Source: GCA-2683135 sp964507445 (lineage in GTDB: Bacteria > Planctomycetota > GCA-002687715). Taken from it: a stretch of 64,000 nt of DNA. Under the pieces are notes generated by a model that was not told the origin of the DNA, did no database searches, and was given only the letters and a program-made list of their open reading frames with translations. Shown here piece after piece: positions 8,782 through 17,356 of the stretch (the first letter of the stretch is position 1; each line of letters starts with the position of its first letter). The DNA lies in the NCBI GenBank assembly GCA_964507445.1, contig CAZDQF010000024.1, positions 1 through 64,000 on the forward strand, written 5' to 3'. The translations under genes were made by a program, and so were the position numbers.

Positions 8782-10545
8782 ATGATCCTGCGCATGGTTG
8801 GAGTCGTCGGCCTGATGGCGCTTGTTGGCCTCGCCCAAGGGCCGTTGCTCGTGGTCGCCATCGGCGACTCGGCGACGGCACCTCGTCCGGGGGTCGAGCA
8901 GGTGTATTGCGACCGTCTGGCGTCCGACCTGGAGGACGTGGGGGTCAAGGCGCGGGTCATGAACGCGGGGGTTCGTGGGGACACCACCCGTCATGCCCTG
9001 GAGCGCTTCCGTCGTGACGTGCTGGACCGCCGGCCTGACGCGGTGGTGATCCAGTTCGGCCTCAACGACGGGTCCGTTGACGTGTTCCGGGGCGCTACCG
9101 GGCCCCGGGTGCCGGTGGATGAGTACGTGGCGAACCTGGAGGCCATGGCGGACGCGGCCCTTGAGCGAGGCGTGGTGGTGGTGCTCATGACGCCCAACCC
9201 CATCCGTTGGACGGGCCCGCTCCGCAAGCGCTACGGCAAGAAGCCGTACGACGTGACGCGGGTGGACGGGTTTGACCTGGTGAACCAGCGTTACGCGGAG
9301 GCGGTTCGCGGCCTCGCCAAGAGGCGGGAGCTGCCGCTGGTGGACGTCCACTCGACGTACAACAACGCCACGGAGAACGGGCGGCCCATCATGGACACGG
9401 TGCTGCTGGACGGACTCCACCCCAACGACCGTGGGCACGCGGTGGTCTCCCGGCTGCTGGCCCATCGCCTGCGGCGGCTCGCTCCGGGTTACACCATCCC
9501 GGTGGTGGACATCTCCGGCGAGATGCAGCGCCAGCACCTGGTTGATCAGGAGGCTGGTCAGTACCTCGGGCATCCCACCACCGTGTTGTTGGATGACGGC
9601 TCCACCATCCTCTGCGTCTACCCCAAGGGCCACGGCAAGGGGGGCATCGTCTACAAGCGGTCCACGGATGGCGGTCGCACCTGGGGAGCCCGTCTCCCCA
9701 CTCCCGCCTCCTGGGCCACGTCCCGCGAGGTCCCCACCCTGCACCGGGTGGAAGACGCCAGCGGCAAGAAGCGCGTCATCATGTGGTCCGGGCTCTATCC
9801 GGCGCGGCTCGCCGTGTCGGAAGACGACGGCGGCACCTGGTCAGAGCTGAAGCCGGCGGGGGAGTGGGGCGGCATCGTGGTCATGGGGTGCCTGGAGCGC
9901 ATGAAGAACGGCGACTACATCGCCCTGTTCCATGACGACGGGCGCTTCATCTCCGCCGGCGGACGGCGAGAGAACCCGAGCCGCTTCTACGTCTATCAGA
10001 CCCGCTCCAGGGACGGCGGCCTGACCTGGTCGCCTCCGCGCAAGATCGCCACCCACGAGAAGGCTCACCTCTGTGAGCCCGGGATCATCCGATCCCCTGA
10101 TGGGTCGAGGCTGCTGGTGCTGCTCCGTGAGAACAGCCGCAAGCTGAACGGCTTCTACATCTTCTCCGACGATGAAGGGGAGACGTGGAGCAAGCCGCGG
10201 ATGTTGCCCGCGGCCCTCACCGGGGATCGGCACACGGCGGTGTACGCGCCGGACGGGCGCCTCTTCATCTCGTTCCGTGACCGCACCCTGGACAGCCCCA
10301 CCCACGGAGACTGGGTCGGTTGGGTGGGGACCTTCCAGGACATCGTGCAGGGGCAGGAGGGGCAGTACCGGGTGCGCATCATGGACAACAAGAAGGGGTC
10401 CGATTGCGCCTACCCGGGGGTCCTGATCCTCGCCGACGGCACCATCGTCACCACCACCTACGGACACTGGTCAGCCGGGGAGTCCCCTTACATCATGACC
10501 GTGCGCTTCAAGCTGAGCGAGCTGGACAAGAAGCTGCCTCGCTGA
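8782..10545 (+). CDS. Secreted SGNH esterase - sialidase-like fusion
   Basis: A 587-residue protein with a signal peptide and two domains. Residues about 20-240 are an SGNH/GDSL hydrolase: block I AIGDSATA, block II Gly in GVRGDT, block III Asn in FGLND, and the Asp/His dyad in DGLHPND. Residues about 250-580 are a BNR/Asp-box beta-propeller with four S-x-D-x-G-x-T-W boxes (STDGGRTW, SEDDGGTW, SRDGGLTW, SDDEGETW), as in sialidases. SGNH enzymes include sialate O-acetylesterases, so a bifunctional enzyme that de-O-acetylates and then releases a sugar acid is an attractive reading. A clear RIP/FRIP motif is absent, so sialidase specificity is not certain. GGGAG precedes the ATG. Confidence 0.85.
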   Translation: MILRMVGVVGLMALVGLAQGPLLVVAIGDSATAPRPGVEQVYCDRLASDLEDVGVKARVMNAGVRGDTTRHALERFRRDVLDRRPDAVVIQFGLNDGSVDVFRGATGPRVPVDEYVANLEAMADAALERGVVVVLMTPNPIRWTGPLRKRYGKKPYDVTRVDGFDLVNQRYAEAVRGLAKRRELPLVDVHSTYNNATENGRPIMDTVLLDGLHPNDRGHAVVSRLLAHRLRRLAPGYTIPVVDISGEMQRQHLVDQEAGQYLGHPTTVLLDDGSTILCVYPKGHGKGGIVYKRSTDGGRTWGARLPTPASWATSREVPTLHRVEDASGKKRVIMWSGLYPARLAVSEDDGGTWSELKPAGEWGGIVVMGCLERMKNGDYIALFHDDGRFISAGGRRENPSRFYVYQTRSRDGGLTWSPPRKIATHEKAHLCEPGIIRSPDGSRLLVLLRENSRKLNGFYIFSDDEGETWSKPRMLPAALTGDRHTAVYAPDGRLFISFRDRTLDSPTHGDWVGWVGTFQDIVQGQEGQYRVRIMDNKKGSDCAYPGVLILADGTIVTTTYGHWSAGESPYIMTVRFKLSELDKKLPR

Positions 10546-10559
10546 GCGGCGAGGTGCGC

Positions 10560-10946
10560 TCAGCCCGCGCCGAAGTTGAGGCCGCATTCCGGGCAGCGGG
10601 TGGCGTCGCCCGTGGGGAAGGGCGTGGCGCACGCGGGGCAGGTGGCCTGTTCGGCGTCCAGGTCCACCACGGTGCCCACGGCCGCCAACTCTGCTTCGCC
10701 CAGGTCCTGGTTCCAGTGGGCTTCGATGGCAGCCCGGGCGGGTTGGAGCTCTTCCATGGGTGTGACCAGCATGAGGGTCGGGCCGCAGGACCCTTCATCG
10801 CAGCCGGGGGGAGGGACGATGTCGTGGGGCACATGGGCGGCGGTGAGGACGGCGGCCAGCTCCTTGAGTGAGGCCGTGTCGCCCTGAGCGAGCACGGCGA
10901 CCTTCACCCCTTCCTGCTCTTCTTCGTTCGTCGGTTCGTCGGTCAT
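10560..10946 (-). CDS. Small protein with DUF2007-like domain and C-terminal zinc ribbon
   Basis: A 128-residue protein starting at ATG 10946. An acidic N-terminus (TDEPTNEEEQEG) is followed by a ferredoxin-like domain (VKVAVLAQGD...LKELAAVLTAAHVPHDIV), resembling DUF2007 putative signal-transducing proteins, and a zinc ribbon with two CPxC knuckles (CPACATPF and CPECGLNF). A GCDEGSCG segment in the middle could carry extra cysteine chemistry. The function is unknown. No Shine-Dalgarno is present; a TACACT box ends exactly six bases before the ATG, which predicts a leaderless transcript. The gene is convergent with the SGNH-sialidase gene. Confidence 0.68.
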   Translation of the reverse strand: MTDEPTNEEEQEGVKVAVLAQGDTASLKELAAVLTAAHVPHDIVPPPGCDEGSCGPTLMLVTPMEELQPARAAIEAHWNQDLGEAELAAVGTVVDLDAEQATCPACATPFPTGDATRCPECGLNFGAG

Positions 10947-10996
10947 GCTGGCAGTGTACTGGGAACCCCGGGCGGAGAGGGCGTCCGGTTCGGTCG

Positions 10997-11635
10997 TCAG
11001 GGGAGATGGATGTCCGCCGTGGTGGCGCCCGCTCGTTCCAGGAGCTCCCGGTACCACGACACCGCCTGGTCCGCCCGACCGTCCAGGTCCGACGTGCCCC
11101 AGACGACGCTGAGGGTGCGGACGGAGCCGTCATGGGTCTTGGTGCGCTGGCAGTCCTTGACGCCGTTGGCGCACGGTCCTTCGGCGTCGTGCAGGCAGAG
11201 CAGCCCGGTGAGGCGGATGGTCTGGCCGCTGGCGTTGAACACGTACTCGGCGTCGTCGTCGGCGATGCGCACGGCGAACGGCTCCGCTGCCCGGTCAAGG
11301 TCCACGACGCTGATGGGGAGCCCGGAGTGGAGGGAGACCACGTTGCAGGCATCCACGGCCAGGTTGATGGAGTCGAGGGACCCGTCGCCGGCGGCTCGAA
11401 GGAGATACTCGGAGGCGGGCTTGCCGCGCCCCGTGGGGCGGTAACCGCCGTGGCGCAGGAGGTCCCTCGCCGCCTTGCGCACGGCGTCATCGCTGGTCAG
11501 GGGAGCCTCGGCGTCGAGCTTCAGCAGGTCCTTGAGCCAGGACGGGGATGGCTGGTCGCCAAGGGGGCTGGGGAAGGTCGTGGTGAAGCCGCGCAGTTGC
11601 AGCAGCGGATGGTCGTGGACATCGAGGGTCAGCAT
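10997..11635 (-). CDS. Stand-alone B3/B4 tRNA-synthetase-type domain protein
   Basis: A 212-residue cytoplasmic protein starting at ATG 11635. The segment SINLAVDACNVVSLHSGLP followed by ISVVDLDRA is characteristic of the B3/B4 domain of the phenylalanyl-tRNA synthetase beta subunit, here without the rest of the synthetase. Such solo proteins are widespread, and some may act in editing or nucleic-acid binding, but their role is not established. It also contains CLHDAEGPCANGVKDC, a Cys-rich loop. A TACACT box lies nine bases upstream of the start. It is divergent from the M24 aminopeptidase gene. Confidence 0.78.
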   Translation of the reverse strand: MLTLDVHDHPLLQLRGFTTTFPSPLGDQPSPSWLKDLLKLDAEAPLTSDDAVRKAARDLLRHGGYRPTGRGKPASEYLLRAAGDGSLDSINLAVDACNVVSLHSGLPISVVDLDRAAEPFAVRIADDDAEYVFNASGQTIRLTGLLCLHDAEGPCANGVKDCQRTKTHDGSVRTLSVVWGTSDLDGRADQAVSWYRELLERAGATTADIHLP

Positions 11636-11728
11636 GGCGCCGGCAGTGTACCCACCGCGACCGGGTGGGTCCCGCTCTCGTCGATCCCTTATCATCACCG
11701 CATAAGACAACGAGAGGGGACCTCCACC

Positions 11729-13096
11729 GTGTTTGCAACCAAGACCTACATCGATCGTCGGGCGGGGCTGCGCGCCGCCATGGGCGACGCACCCGTGTTG
11801 CTGTTGGGCCATCAGATGGTCCCGCGCAATTATCCGGACAACACCTACCCGTTCCGCCAGAACTCCCATGTGCTGTACTACTGCGGCATCTCCCGGCCGG
11901 ACGTGGCGTTGGTCATGACCGACGAGGGAGACGTGGTGTTCGGTCCTCCGGAGGACATCGACGACGTGGTCTGGCACGGCCCTCAGGAGACCCTGGAGGA
12001 GGCGGCGGCCAAGGCGGGCATCACGGACGTCCGCGACATCGCCGGCCTCGGTGAGTGGATCCAAGGGGCACCGGAGGCGCGCTACCTGGCGCCCTACCAG
12101 GCCAACGTGCTGGAGTGGATGGCCGGGCTGAGCGGCCGCGCCGCCTCCCAGGTGGCGGCGGGTCAATGTTCGGAGCTGGCGGCGGCCATCTACGGTCAGC
12201 GCGCGGTCAAGTCGGACGAGGAGGTGGCGGAGATCGAGGAGGCCCTCTCCGTGACCCGGGAGATGCACCTGGCGTCCTATCGAGCGACGCGGGCCGGGGC
12301 GCGGGAGTCGGACGTGGTGGCGGCGGTGTTGAAGGTCGCTCAAGCCGAGGATCGTGCTCAGTCCTACAACCCCATCATCACCGTTCGTGGTGAGGTGCTC
12401 CACAACCACGACCATCACAACGTGCTGGAGGATGGCCAGATCCTGCTCAACGACTCGGGCGCCGAGTCACGCGCCTGGTACGCGTCGGACATCACCCGAT
12501 GCTGCCCGGTGAGCGGTCGTTGGAGCGAACGCCAGCGTGAGATCTACGACGTGGTCCTGCGGTCCCAGCTCGAGGCCATCGACCTGTTCGCCCCCGGGGT
12601 GTTCTATCGGGACGTGCACCTGAAGTCGGCGTCCGTGATCGCCGAAGGACTGACGGAGTTGGGTCTCATGAAGGGAGACCCGGCGGAGGCCGTGGCGGCG
12701 GGCGCCCATGCCCTGTTCTTCCCCCACGGCGTCGGCCACATGCTGGGGCTCGACGTCCACGATATGGAGGACCTGGGGGACGTGGTGGGCTACGAGCCCG
12801 GGGTCGCCAGATCGGACCAGTTCGGCCTCAACTTCCTCCGCCTGTCCCGTCCTCTGGAGGCCGGGTTCGTGGTCACCGTGGAGCCGGGGATCTACTTCAT
12901 CCCGGCGCTCATGGATCGCTGGCGCGCCGACGCACGGCACTGCGATTTCATCGATTACGACGTGGTCGAGACCTACAGAGGGTTCGGCGGCATCCGCATC
13001 GAGGACGACGTGTTGTGCACCGCCGACGGCCCGCGTGTCCTGGGGCCCGAGATCCCGAAGGAGGCAGCGGACGTGGAGGCGGTCATGGCCGGATAG
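11729..13096 (+). CDS. pepP: Xaa-Pro aminopeptidase (M24B)
   Basis: A 455-residue cytoplasmic dinuclear metallopeptidase that removes N-terminal residues preceding proline. Translation probably starts at the GTG at 11729, preceded by GAGAGGGG. The aminopeptidase-P N domain (about 1-170) has the NTYPFRQNSHVLYYCG motif, and the pita-bread catalytic domain carries all five metal ligands: Asp in LLNDSGAE, Asp in ASDITR, His in HGVGHMLGLDVHD, Glu in VEPGIYF and Glu in RIEDDV. Length and layout are normal for PepP. A TATCAT box lies at 11690-11695. It is followed 18 bases later by purD, but that gene appears to have its own promoter. Confidence 0.93.
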   Translation: MFATKTYIDRRAGLRAAMGDAPVLLLGHQMVPRNYPDNTYPFRQNSHVLYYCGISRPDVALVMTDEGDVVFGPPEDIDDVVWHGPQETLEEAAAKAGITDVRDIAGLGEWIQGAPEARYLAPYQANVLEWMAGLSGRAASQVAAGQCSELAAAIYGQRAVKSDEEVAEIEEALSVTREMHLASYRATRAGARESDVVAAVLKVAQAEDRAQSYNPIITVRGEVLHNHDHHNVLEDGQILLNDSGAESRAWYASDITRCCPVSGRWSERQREIYDVVLRSQLEAIDLFAPGVFYRDVHLKSASVIAEGLTELGLMKGDPAEAVAAGAHALFFPHGVGHMLGLDVHDMEDLGDVVGYEPGVARSDQFGLNFLRLSRPLEAGFVVTVEPGIYFIPALMDRWRADARHCDFIDYDVVETYRGFGGIRIEDDVLCTADGPRVLGPEIPKEAADVEAVMAG

Positions 13097-13099
13097 AAC

Positions 13100-13108
13100 T
13101 GATAACCT
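13100..13108 (+). promoter_or_regulatory. Extended -10 element of purD, leaderless spacing
   Basis: TGATAACCT matches the extended -10 pattern TGNTANNNT. Its last T lies exactly six bases before the purD ATG, so transcription would start at or next to the A of the start codon. No Shine-Dalgarno is present in the short pepP-purD gap. Confidence 0.5.
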
Positions 13109-13114
13109 GCGGCC

Positions 13115-14410
13115 ATGAAGGTCCTGGTTGTCGGTGGCGGTGGGCGCGAACACGCCCTTTGTTGGAAGCTCGCCCAGGGTGCGAGCACCTCCGAGGTCCT
13201 GGTGGCCCCCGGTAACGGGGGCACGGGGGATGTGGCCCGTTCCGTGGACGTGGACGTGAGCGACCACGAGGCAGTGGTCGCCCTGTGCCGCCAGGAGCAG
13301 GTGGGCCTCGTGGTCGTGGGTCCGGAAGCGCCGTTGTGCAAGGGCCTGGCGGACGCCTTGCGCGGAGCCGACTTCCCCGTGTTCGGCCCCGGCGCCGGCG
13401 GCGCCGAGTTGGAGGGCTCCAAGGCGTTCTCCAAGGCGCTGATGAACGACCACGGCATCCCCACCGCCAGCTTCCGCACCTTCGATGACGCAGACGCCGC
13501 GCGGGAGTATCTGGAGGGCGAACTGGGATTTCCCGTGGTGGTGAAGGCCTCGGGCCTCGCCGCCGGCAAGGGGGTGTTGATCTGCCCGGACCAGGAGGCG
13601 GCCATGCAGGCCGTGGACCGGTTGATGGGCGAGCGCGCCTTCGGCTCCAGCGGGGAGACGGTGGTCATCGAGGACTTCCTCTCCGGGGACGAGGTCTCGG
13701 TGCACGCGCTCACGGATGGTCACACCATCCTCACCCTGCCCACGAGTCAGGATCACAAGCGCGTGTACGACGACGACCAGGGGCCCAATACCGGTGGCAT
13801 GGGCGCGGTCAGCCCCAGCACCCGGCTGAGCGGCGCGGGGGTCCGCACCGTGGAGCAGGAGATCATGCTCCCGACCCTCAACGCCCTGGCGCGCATGGAC
13901 CGACCCTATCGCGGTGTCCTGTACGCCGGGCTGATGGTCACCCGTGGCGGTCCCAAGACCCTGGAGTTCAACGTGCGGTTCGGGGATCCGGAGACCCAGG
14001 TCATCCTGCCTCGCCTGCGCTGTGACCTGGGAACGCTGCTGCTGGCGTGCGCCGAAGGTCGCCTGGACGGCGTCGATGACGCGGCCTTCGACTGGGACCC
14101 ACGCGCAGCCGTCACGGTGGTGCTGTGCTCCGGTGGTTACCCCGCGGCGTTCTCCAAGGGCCACCGGATCTACGGCATCGACGACGCCAACGCCCTGCCG
14201 AACGTCACGGTGTTCCATGCGGGCACGGCTCGCGATGATGAAGGCAACGTGGTGACCGCCGGGGGACGGGTGCTCAACGTCACGGCTCTCGGAGACACCC
14301 TGGAGGCGGCCCGAGACCGCGCCTATGAGGCGGTCGGCAGGATCACCTTTGCCGGTATGCACTACCGAAAAGACATCGGGGTGCGGGCGCTGGGGGCGGC
14401 GGAGGCCTGA
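13115..14410 (+). CDS. purD: Phosphoribosylamine-glycine ligase (GAR synthetase)
   Basis: A 431-residue ATP-grasp enzyme that joins glycine to phosphoribosylamine in de novo purine synthesis. The N-terminal VLVVGGGGREHALCWK, the PEAPLCKGLAD segment, ATP-grasp motifs (VKASGLAAGKGVL near 145 and QDHKRVYDDDQGPNTGGMGA near 210-230), the metal-binding EFNVRFGDPETQ near 290 and the C-terminal domain all match PurD over its full length. It stands alone rather than in a purine operon. The ATG at 13115 has a TGATAACCT box immediately upstream. Confidence 0.97.
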   Translation: MKVLVVGGGGREHALCWKLAQGASTSEVLVAPGNGGTGDVARSVDVDVSDHEAVVALCRQEQVGLVVVGPEAPLCKGLADALRGADFPVFGPGAGGAELEGSKAFSKALMNDHGIPTASFRTFDDADAAREYLEGELGFPVVVKASGLAAGKGVLICPDQEAAMQAVDRLMGERAFGSSGETVVIEDFLSGDEVSVHALTDGHTILTLPTSQDHKRVYDDDQGPNTGGMGAVSPSTRLSGAGVRTVEQEIMLPTLNALARMDRPYRGVLYAGLMVTRGGPKTLEFNVRFGDPETQVILPRLRCDLGTLLLACAEGRLDGVDDAAFDWDPRAAVTVVLCSGGYPAAFSKGHRIYGIDDANALPNVTVFHAGTARDDEGNVVTAGGRVLNVTALGDTLEAARDRAYEAVGRITFAGMHYRKDIGVRALGAAEA

Positions 14411-14433
14411 GCTCAGCCACGATCGTCGTCGTC

Positions 14434-14442
14434 TGATAGGGT
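14434..14442 (+). promoter_or_regulatory. Extended -10 element upstream of fur
   Basis: TGATAGGGT fits TGNTANNNT and lies 12 bases before the ATG of fur, leaving at most a leader of a few bases. No clear -35 box was found. Confidence 0.4.
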
Positions 14443-14454
14443 GCTCGCAGCGCC

Positions 14455-14994
14455 ATGAGCAGCAGCCACCGCCACTTCATCGACAAGTCTCAGGACGCGG
14501 ACACGGGAGGGGAGGAGGAGCGCATTCTTGAGGGCTTCCTCCGCGAGCGAGGTCTGAAGGTCACGAAGGCCCGCCGCGCGCTCCTCCGCCAGGTGTTCAC
14601 CATGCACGACCACTTCACAGCGGAGCAGCTGCTCGACCGCATGAAGGGGGAGGGACTCCCCGCCAGCAAGGCGACCGTGTACCGGACTCTGCAGGTCCTC
14701 CTGGAGTGCGATCTCCTGGTGGCCCACGACTTCGGCGAAGGGGCGCTCTACTACGAGCACAGCTTTGGTCATGCCCACCACGACCACCTGTTCTGCTTGC
14801 ACTGCAAGGCCATCACCGAGTTCCGCGACGACCGCATCGAGGAGCACCAGGACCGGGTGGCGGACGACGTGGGCTTCCGCATCCTCTCCCACAGCCTCAA
14901 GATCTACGGCATCTGCAACCAGTGCGCGCAGGACGATCCTGGCCTACCGGATCGGTATGCAGCCAACCCCGGCCTGGTTCGGCACCGGTCCTGA
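14455..14994 (+). CDS. fur: Fur-family ferric uptake regulator
   Basis: A 179-residue metal-dependent repressor. After a polar N-terminus, the winged helix spans about residues 25-105 (LKVTKARRALLRQVF, then KATVYRTLQVLLE as recognition helix). The dimerisation domain has the HAHHDHLFCLHCKAITEF metal site with a CxxC pair near 120 and a second CNQC pair near 160, as in structural-zinc Fur proteins. The feoA-feoB genes directly downstream, with a palindromic site at their promoter, make iron-responsive Fur the best assignment over Zur or PerR. The approximately 25-residue extension before the winged helix is longer than usual. Confidence 0.92.
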   Translation: MSSSHRHFIDKSQDADTGGEEERILEGFLRERGLKVTKARRALLRQVFTMHDHFTAEQLLDRMKGEGLPASKATVYRTLQVLLECDLLVAHDFGEGALYYEHSFGHAHHDHLFCLHCKAITEFRDDRIEEHQDRVADDVGFRILSHSLKIYGICNQCAQDDPGLPDRYAANPGLVRHRS

Positions 14995-15014
14995 CCGTGG
15001 GGGTCTCGGTCCCC

Positions 15015-15043
15015 TTGCCCGACGATCTCCGCCGCTGTACCAT
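15015..15043 (+). promoter_or_regulatory. Sigma70-like promoter of feoAB
   Basis: TTGCCC (15015-15020), 17 bases, then TACCAT (15038-15043). Each hexamer matches four of six consensus positions and the spacing is ideal. The predicted start site falls inside the inverted repeat at 15053-15067. Confidence 0.5.
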
Positions 15044-15052
15044 GGAAGATAT

Positions 15053-15067
15053 TGAGACTGCGTCTCA
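15053..15067. promoter_or_regulatory. Palindromic operator at feoA, candidate Fur box
   Basis: TGAGACTGCGTCTCA is a perfect 6-3-6 inverted repeat with the TGA...TCA ends of the Fur 7-1-7 consensus. It sits nine bases after the -10 box and 21 bases before the feoA start, where a bound repressor would block initiation. The gene immediately upstream encodes Fur. Confidence 0.55.
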
Positions 15068-15088
15068 TCCTGTCTGGATGGGTCACCT

Positions 15089-15331
15089 GTGATTGACAAG
15101 CACGAATCTTCCCTGTCTGACCTGGCCGCCGGGATTCTCGCGGAGGTGGTCGCCGTCGACGGCGACGCGGACCTGCGCCTGCGGCTCATGGAGCTCGGGT
15201 TCTGTCCGGACGTGAAGGTCCGTGTGGTGCGCCGCGCGCCGTTCGGCTGTCCGCTCGAGGTGGACGTGGACGGATCGCGCTTCTCCGTGCGTGACGACGT
15301 CGCCCGCGGGGTCCGTTTGCGCCATGTCTGA
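15089..15331 (+). CDS. feoA: Ferrous iron transport protein A
   Basis: An 80-residue SH3-like protein that modulates FeoB. It carries the family pattern LRLRLMELGFCPDVKVRVVRRAPFG...PLEVDVDGSRFSVRDDVA. The start is the GTG at 15089. Its last eight bases overlap the start of feoB, so the two are translationally coupled. Iron control is suggested by the palindrome just upstream. Confidence 0.9.
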   Translation: MIDKHESSLSDLAAGILAEVVAVDGDADLRLRLMELGFCPDVKVRVVRRAPFGCPLEVDVDGSRFSVRDDVARGVRLRHV

Positions 15332-17312
15332 CTCCGAATCCGTTTCGACGGAGCCCCTTCTGGCCCTCTTGGGCACCCCCAACGTGGGGAAGACGTCCCT
15401 CTTCAACCTGCTCACCGGGCTGCGGCAGAAGGTCGGCAACTACCCTGGTGTGACCGTGGAGCGTCGAGAAGGGGCCGTCTCAGCGGGGGCTTCCCGTTGG
15501 CGACTCCTGGACCTCCCGGGGATCAGCAGTCTGGTGCCGCGGGCGCCCGACGAGCGCCTCGCCGCCGAGGTGTTGACGGGTGCGCACGGCCCGCACACCC
15601 GGCCGGACGGCGTGGCGGTGGTACTGGACGCATCCCGTCCTCAGAGGGGTCTGTTCCTCGCCAGTCAGGTCATGGAGTTGGGCCTGCCCATGGTCCTGGT
15701 GCTCAACATGGCCGACGAGGCCCAGCGCGATGGAGTCCCCGTCAGCGCCGAGGCCCTGCAGGGGGCGGTGGGGGTCCCGGTGGTGTCCACCGTCGCCACC
15801 TCAGCCGACGGTGTGGCAGGGTTGAAGGCCGTCCTGGCCGACCAGGCCCTGGTAGCGCCCGACCCGGCCCGCCTGGCGGACGTACCGGGCTTGCAGGGAC
15901 TCCCGTCCCCGTCGCCTGAGAGGTGGTCAGCGCTTCGGGAGGTGGTCGACGAAGGCGGCCTCTCCGATGGGGAAGTGACCGCGCGTCACGCCTGGGCTCG
16001 TCGGGTGCTCAAGGAAGCCCGGCCCGTCGCCGACGTGGATCGACGGCGCAGCGATCGGATCGATCGGGTGCTGCTCCATCCGGTCCTCGGCCCCCTGTCG
16101 TTCCTGATGGTCATGGGGCTGGTCTTCCAGGCGGTCTTCGCCTTGGCGGACGCGCCCATCGGCTGGATCGAGGGGGCCACGGAGGCTCTCGGGGGGGCCG
16201 TGGGGAGCCTGTTCTCCGAGGGGTTGCTGCGGGCGTTCCTGGTGGACGGGGTGGTGGCCGGGGTGGGCGGCGTCCTGGTGTTCCTTCCCCAGATCCTGAT
16301 CCTGTTCTTCTTCATCGGGTTGCTGGAAGACAGCGGCTACATGACTCGGGCGGCGTTCCTGGTGGACCGCCCGTTCCGATCCGTGGGGCTGAGCGGACGG
16401 TCGTTCATCCCGTTGCTGTCGTCCTTCGCCTGCGCGATACCGGGGATCCTGGCCACCCGCTCCATCGAAGACCGCAGGGAGCGGTTCATCACCACCCTGG
16501 TGGCGCCGCTCATGACGTGCAGCGCGCGTTTGCCGGTGTACTCCATCCTCATCGGCGCCTTCATCCCCGAAGAGACGGTCCTGGGATTCGTGGGGCTGCG
16601 GGGCCTCCTGCTGCTGGGGCTCTACCTGTTCGGGATCGTCCTCGGGGCGGCCGCGGCGTTCGTCCTCGACCGTGCTCTGCGTCGCGCCGGCCAGACCCCG
16701 ACGATTCTCGAGATGGCCCCCTATCGCTGGCCGGCGGCCCGTTCCGTGGCCCTGCGGCTGTGGCACCGTGGCGGTCAGTTCGTCAAGCGAGCGGGGACGG
16801 TCATCCTGGTCATGTCCGTGGTGGTGTGGGCGCTCATGACCTTCCCCCAGACGGAGGGTGTGGACCCGGAGGACCCGGTGGCGGTGGCGGAGGCCCAGTC
16901 CAACACCGCGGCGGGCCGGGTGGGCAAGTTCATGGAGCCGGTCATCGAACCCCTGGGCTACGACTGGCGTATCGGCGTCGGGCTGCTGGGTTCCCTGGCG
17001 GCCCGCGAGGTGTTCGTCTCCACCATGAGCGTGGTCTACGCCGTGGAGGACACCGAGGACGAGGACCAGGCCACGGTCAACGTGGGGCAGGCCATGGAGA
17101 GGGCTCGGTGGGACGGCACGGACCGGCCGGTCTATGATCTGGCCACGGTGTTGTCCCTGCTGGTGTTCTACGCCATCGCCTTGCAGTGTGTCTCCACCGT
17201 GGCGGTGGTGTACCGTGAGACCGGCTCAGCGCTCTGGACCGCGGGGCAATTCGTGGTCCTGACGGCTCTCGCCTGGGCCTGCGCCTGGCTCGCCTACACC
17301 CTCGCCATCTGA
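15324..17312 (+). CDS. feoB: Ferrous iron transporter FeoB
   Basis: A 662-residue inner-membrane Fe(II) transporter with an N-terminal GTPase. The ATG at 15324 overlaps the feoA end; a longer in-frame extension would lie inside feoA. G motifs: GTPNVGKTS at 17-25, DLPG near 65, NMAD near 130. A helical insertion domain follows, then the membrane part with two Gate regions (first near LPQILILFFFIGLLEDSGYMTRAAFLVDR, second near residues 555-650). The conserved Cys-containing SSFACAIPGILATR and TCSARLPVY motifs are present. Complete length for the family. FeoC is not seen here. Confidence 0.96.
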   Translation: MSDSESVSTEPLLALLGTPNVGKTSLFNLLTGLRQKVGNYPGVTVERREGAVSAGASRWRLLDLPGISSLVPRAPDERLAAEVLTGAHGPHTRPDGVAVVLDASRPQRGLFLASQVMELGLPMVLVLNMADEAQRDGVPVSAEALQGAVGVPVVSTVATSADGVAGLKAVLADQALVAPDPARLADVPGLQGLPSPSPERWSALREVVDEGGLSDGEVTARHAWARRVLKEARPVADVDRRRSDRIDRVLLHPVLGPLSFLMVMGLVFQAVFALADAPIGWIEGATEALGGAVGSLFSEGLLRAFLVDGVVAGVGGVLVFLPQILILFFFIGLLEDSGYMTRAAFLVDRPFRSVGLSGRSFIPLLSSFACAIPGILATRSIEDRRERFITTLVAPLMTCSARLPVYSILIGAFIPEETVLGFVGLRGLLLLGLYLFGIVLGAAAAFVLDRALRRAGQTPTILEMAPYRWPAARSVALRLWHRGGQFVKRAGTVILVMSVVVWALMTFPQTEGVDPEDPVAVAEAQSNTAAGRVGKFMEPVIEPLGYDWRIGVGLLGSLAAREVFVSTMSVVYAVEDTEDEDQATVNVGQAMERARWDGTDRPVYDLATVLSLLVFYAIALQCVSTVAVVYRETGSALWTAGQFVVLTALAWACAWLAYTLAI

Positions 17313-17356
17313 ACGAACGTGGCATTGCCTGCGTTCCAGATGTCGGAGAACGTCCC

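Noticed and set aside
12467..14362. 631-codon minus-strand open frame across pepP and purD
   Set aside because: His/Gly/Arg/Val-rich shadow without motifs; purD and pepP on the plus strand are unambiguous.
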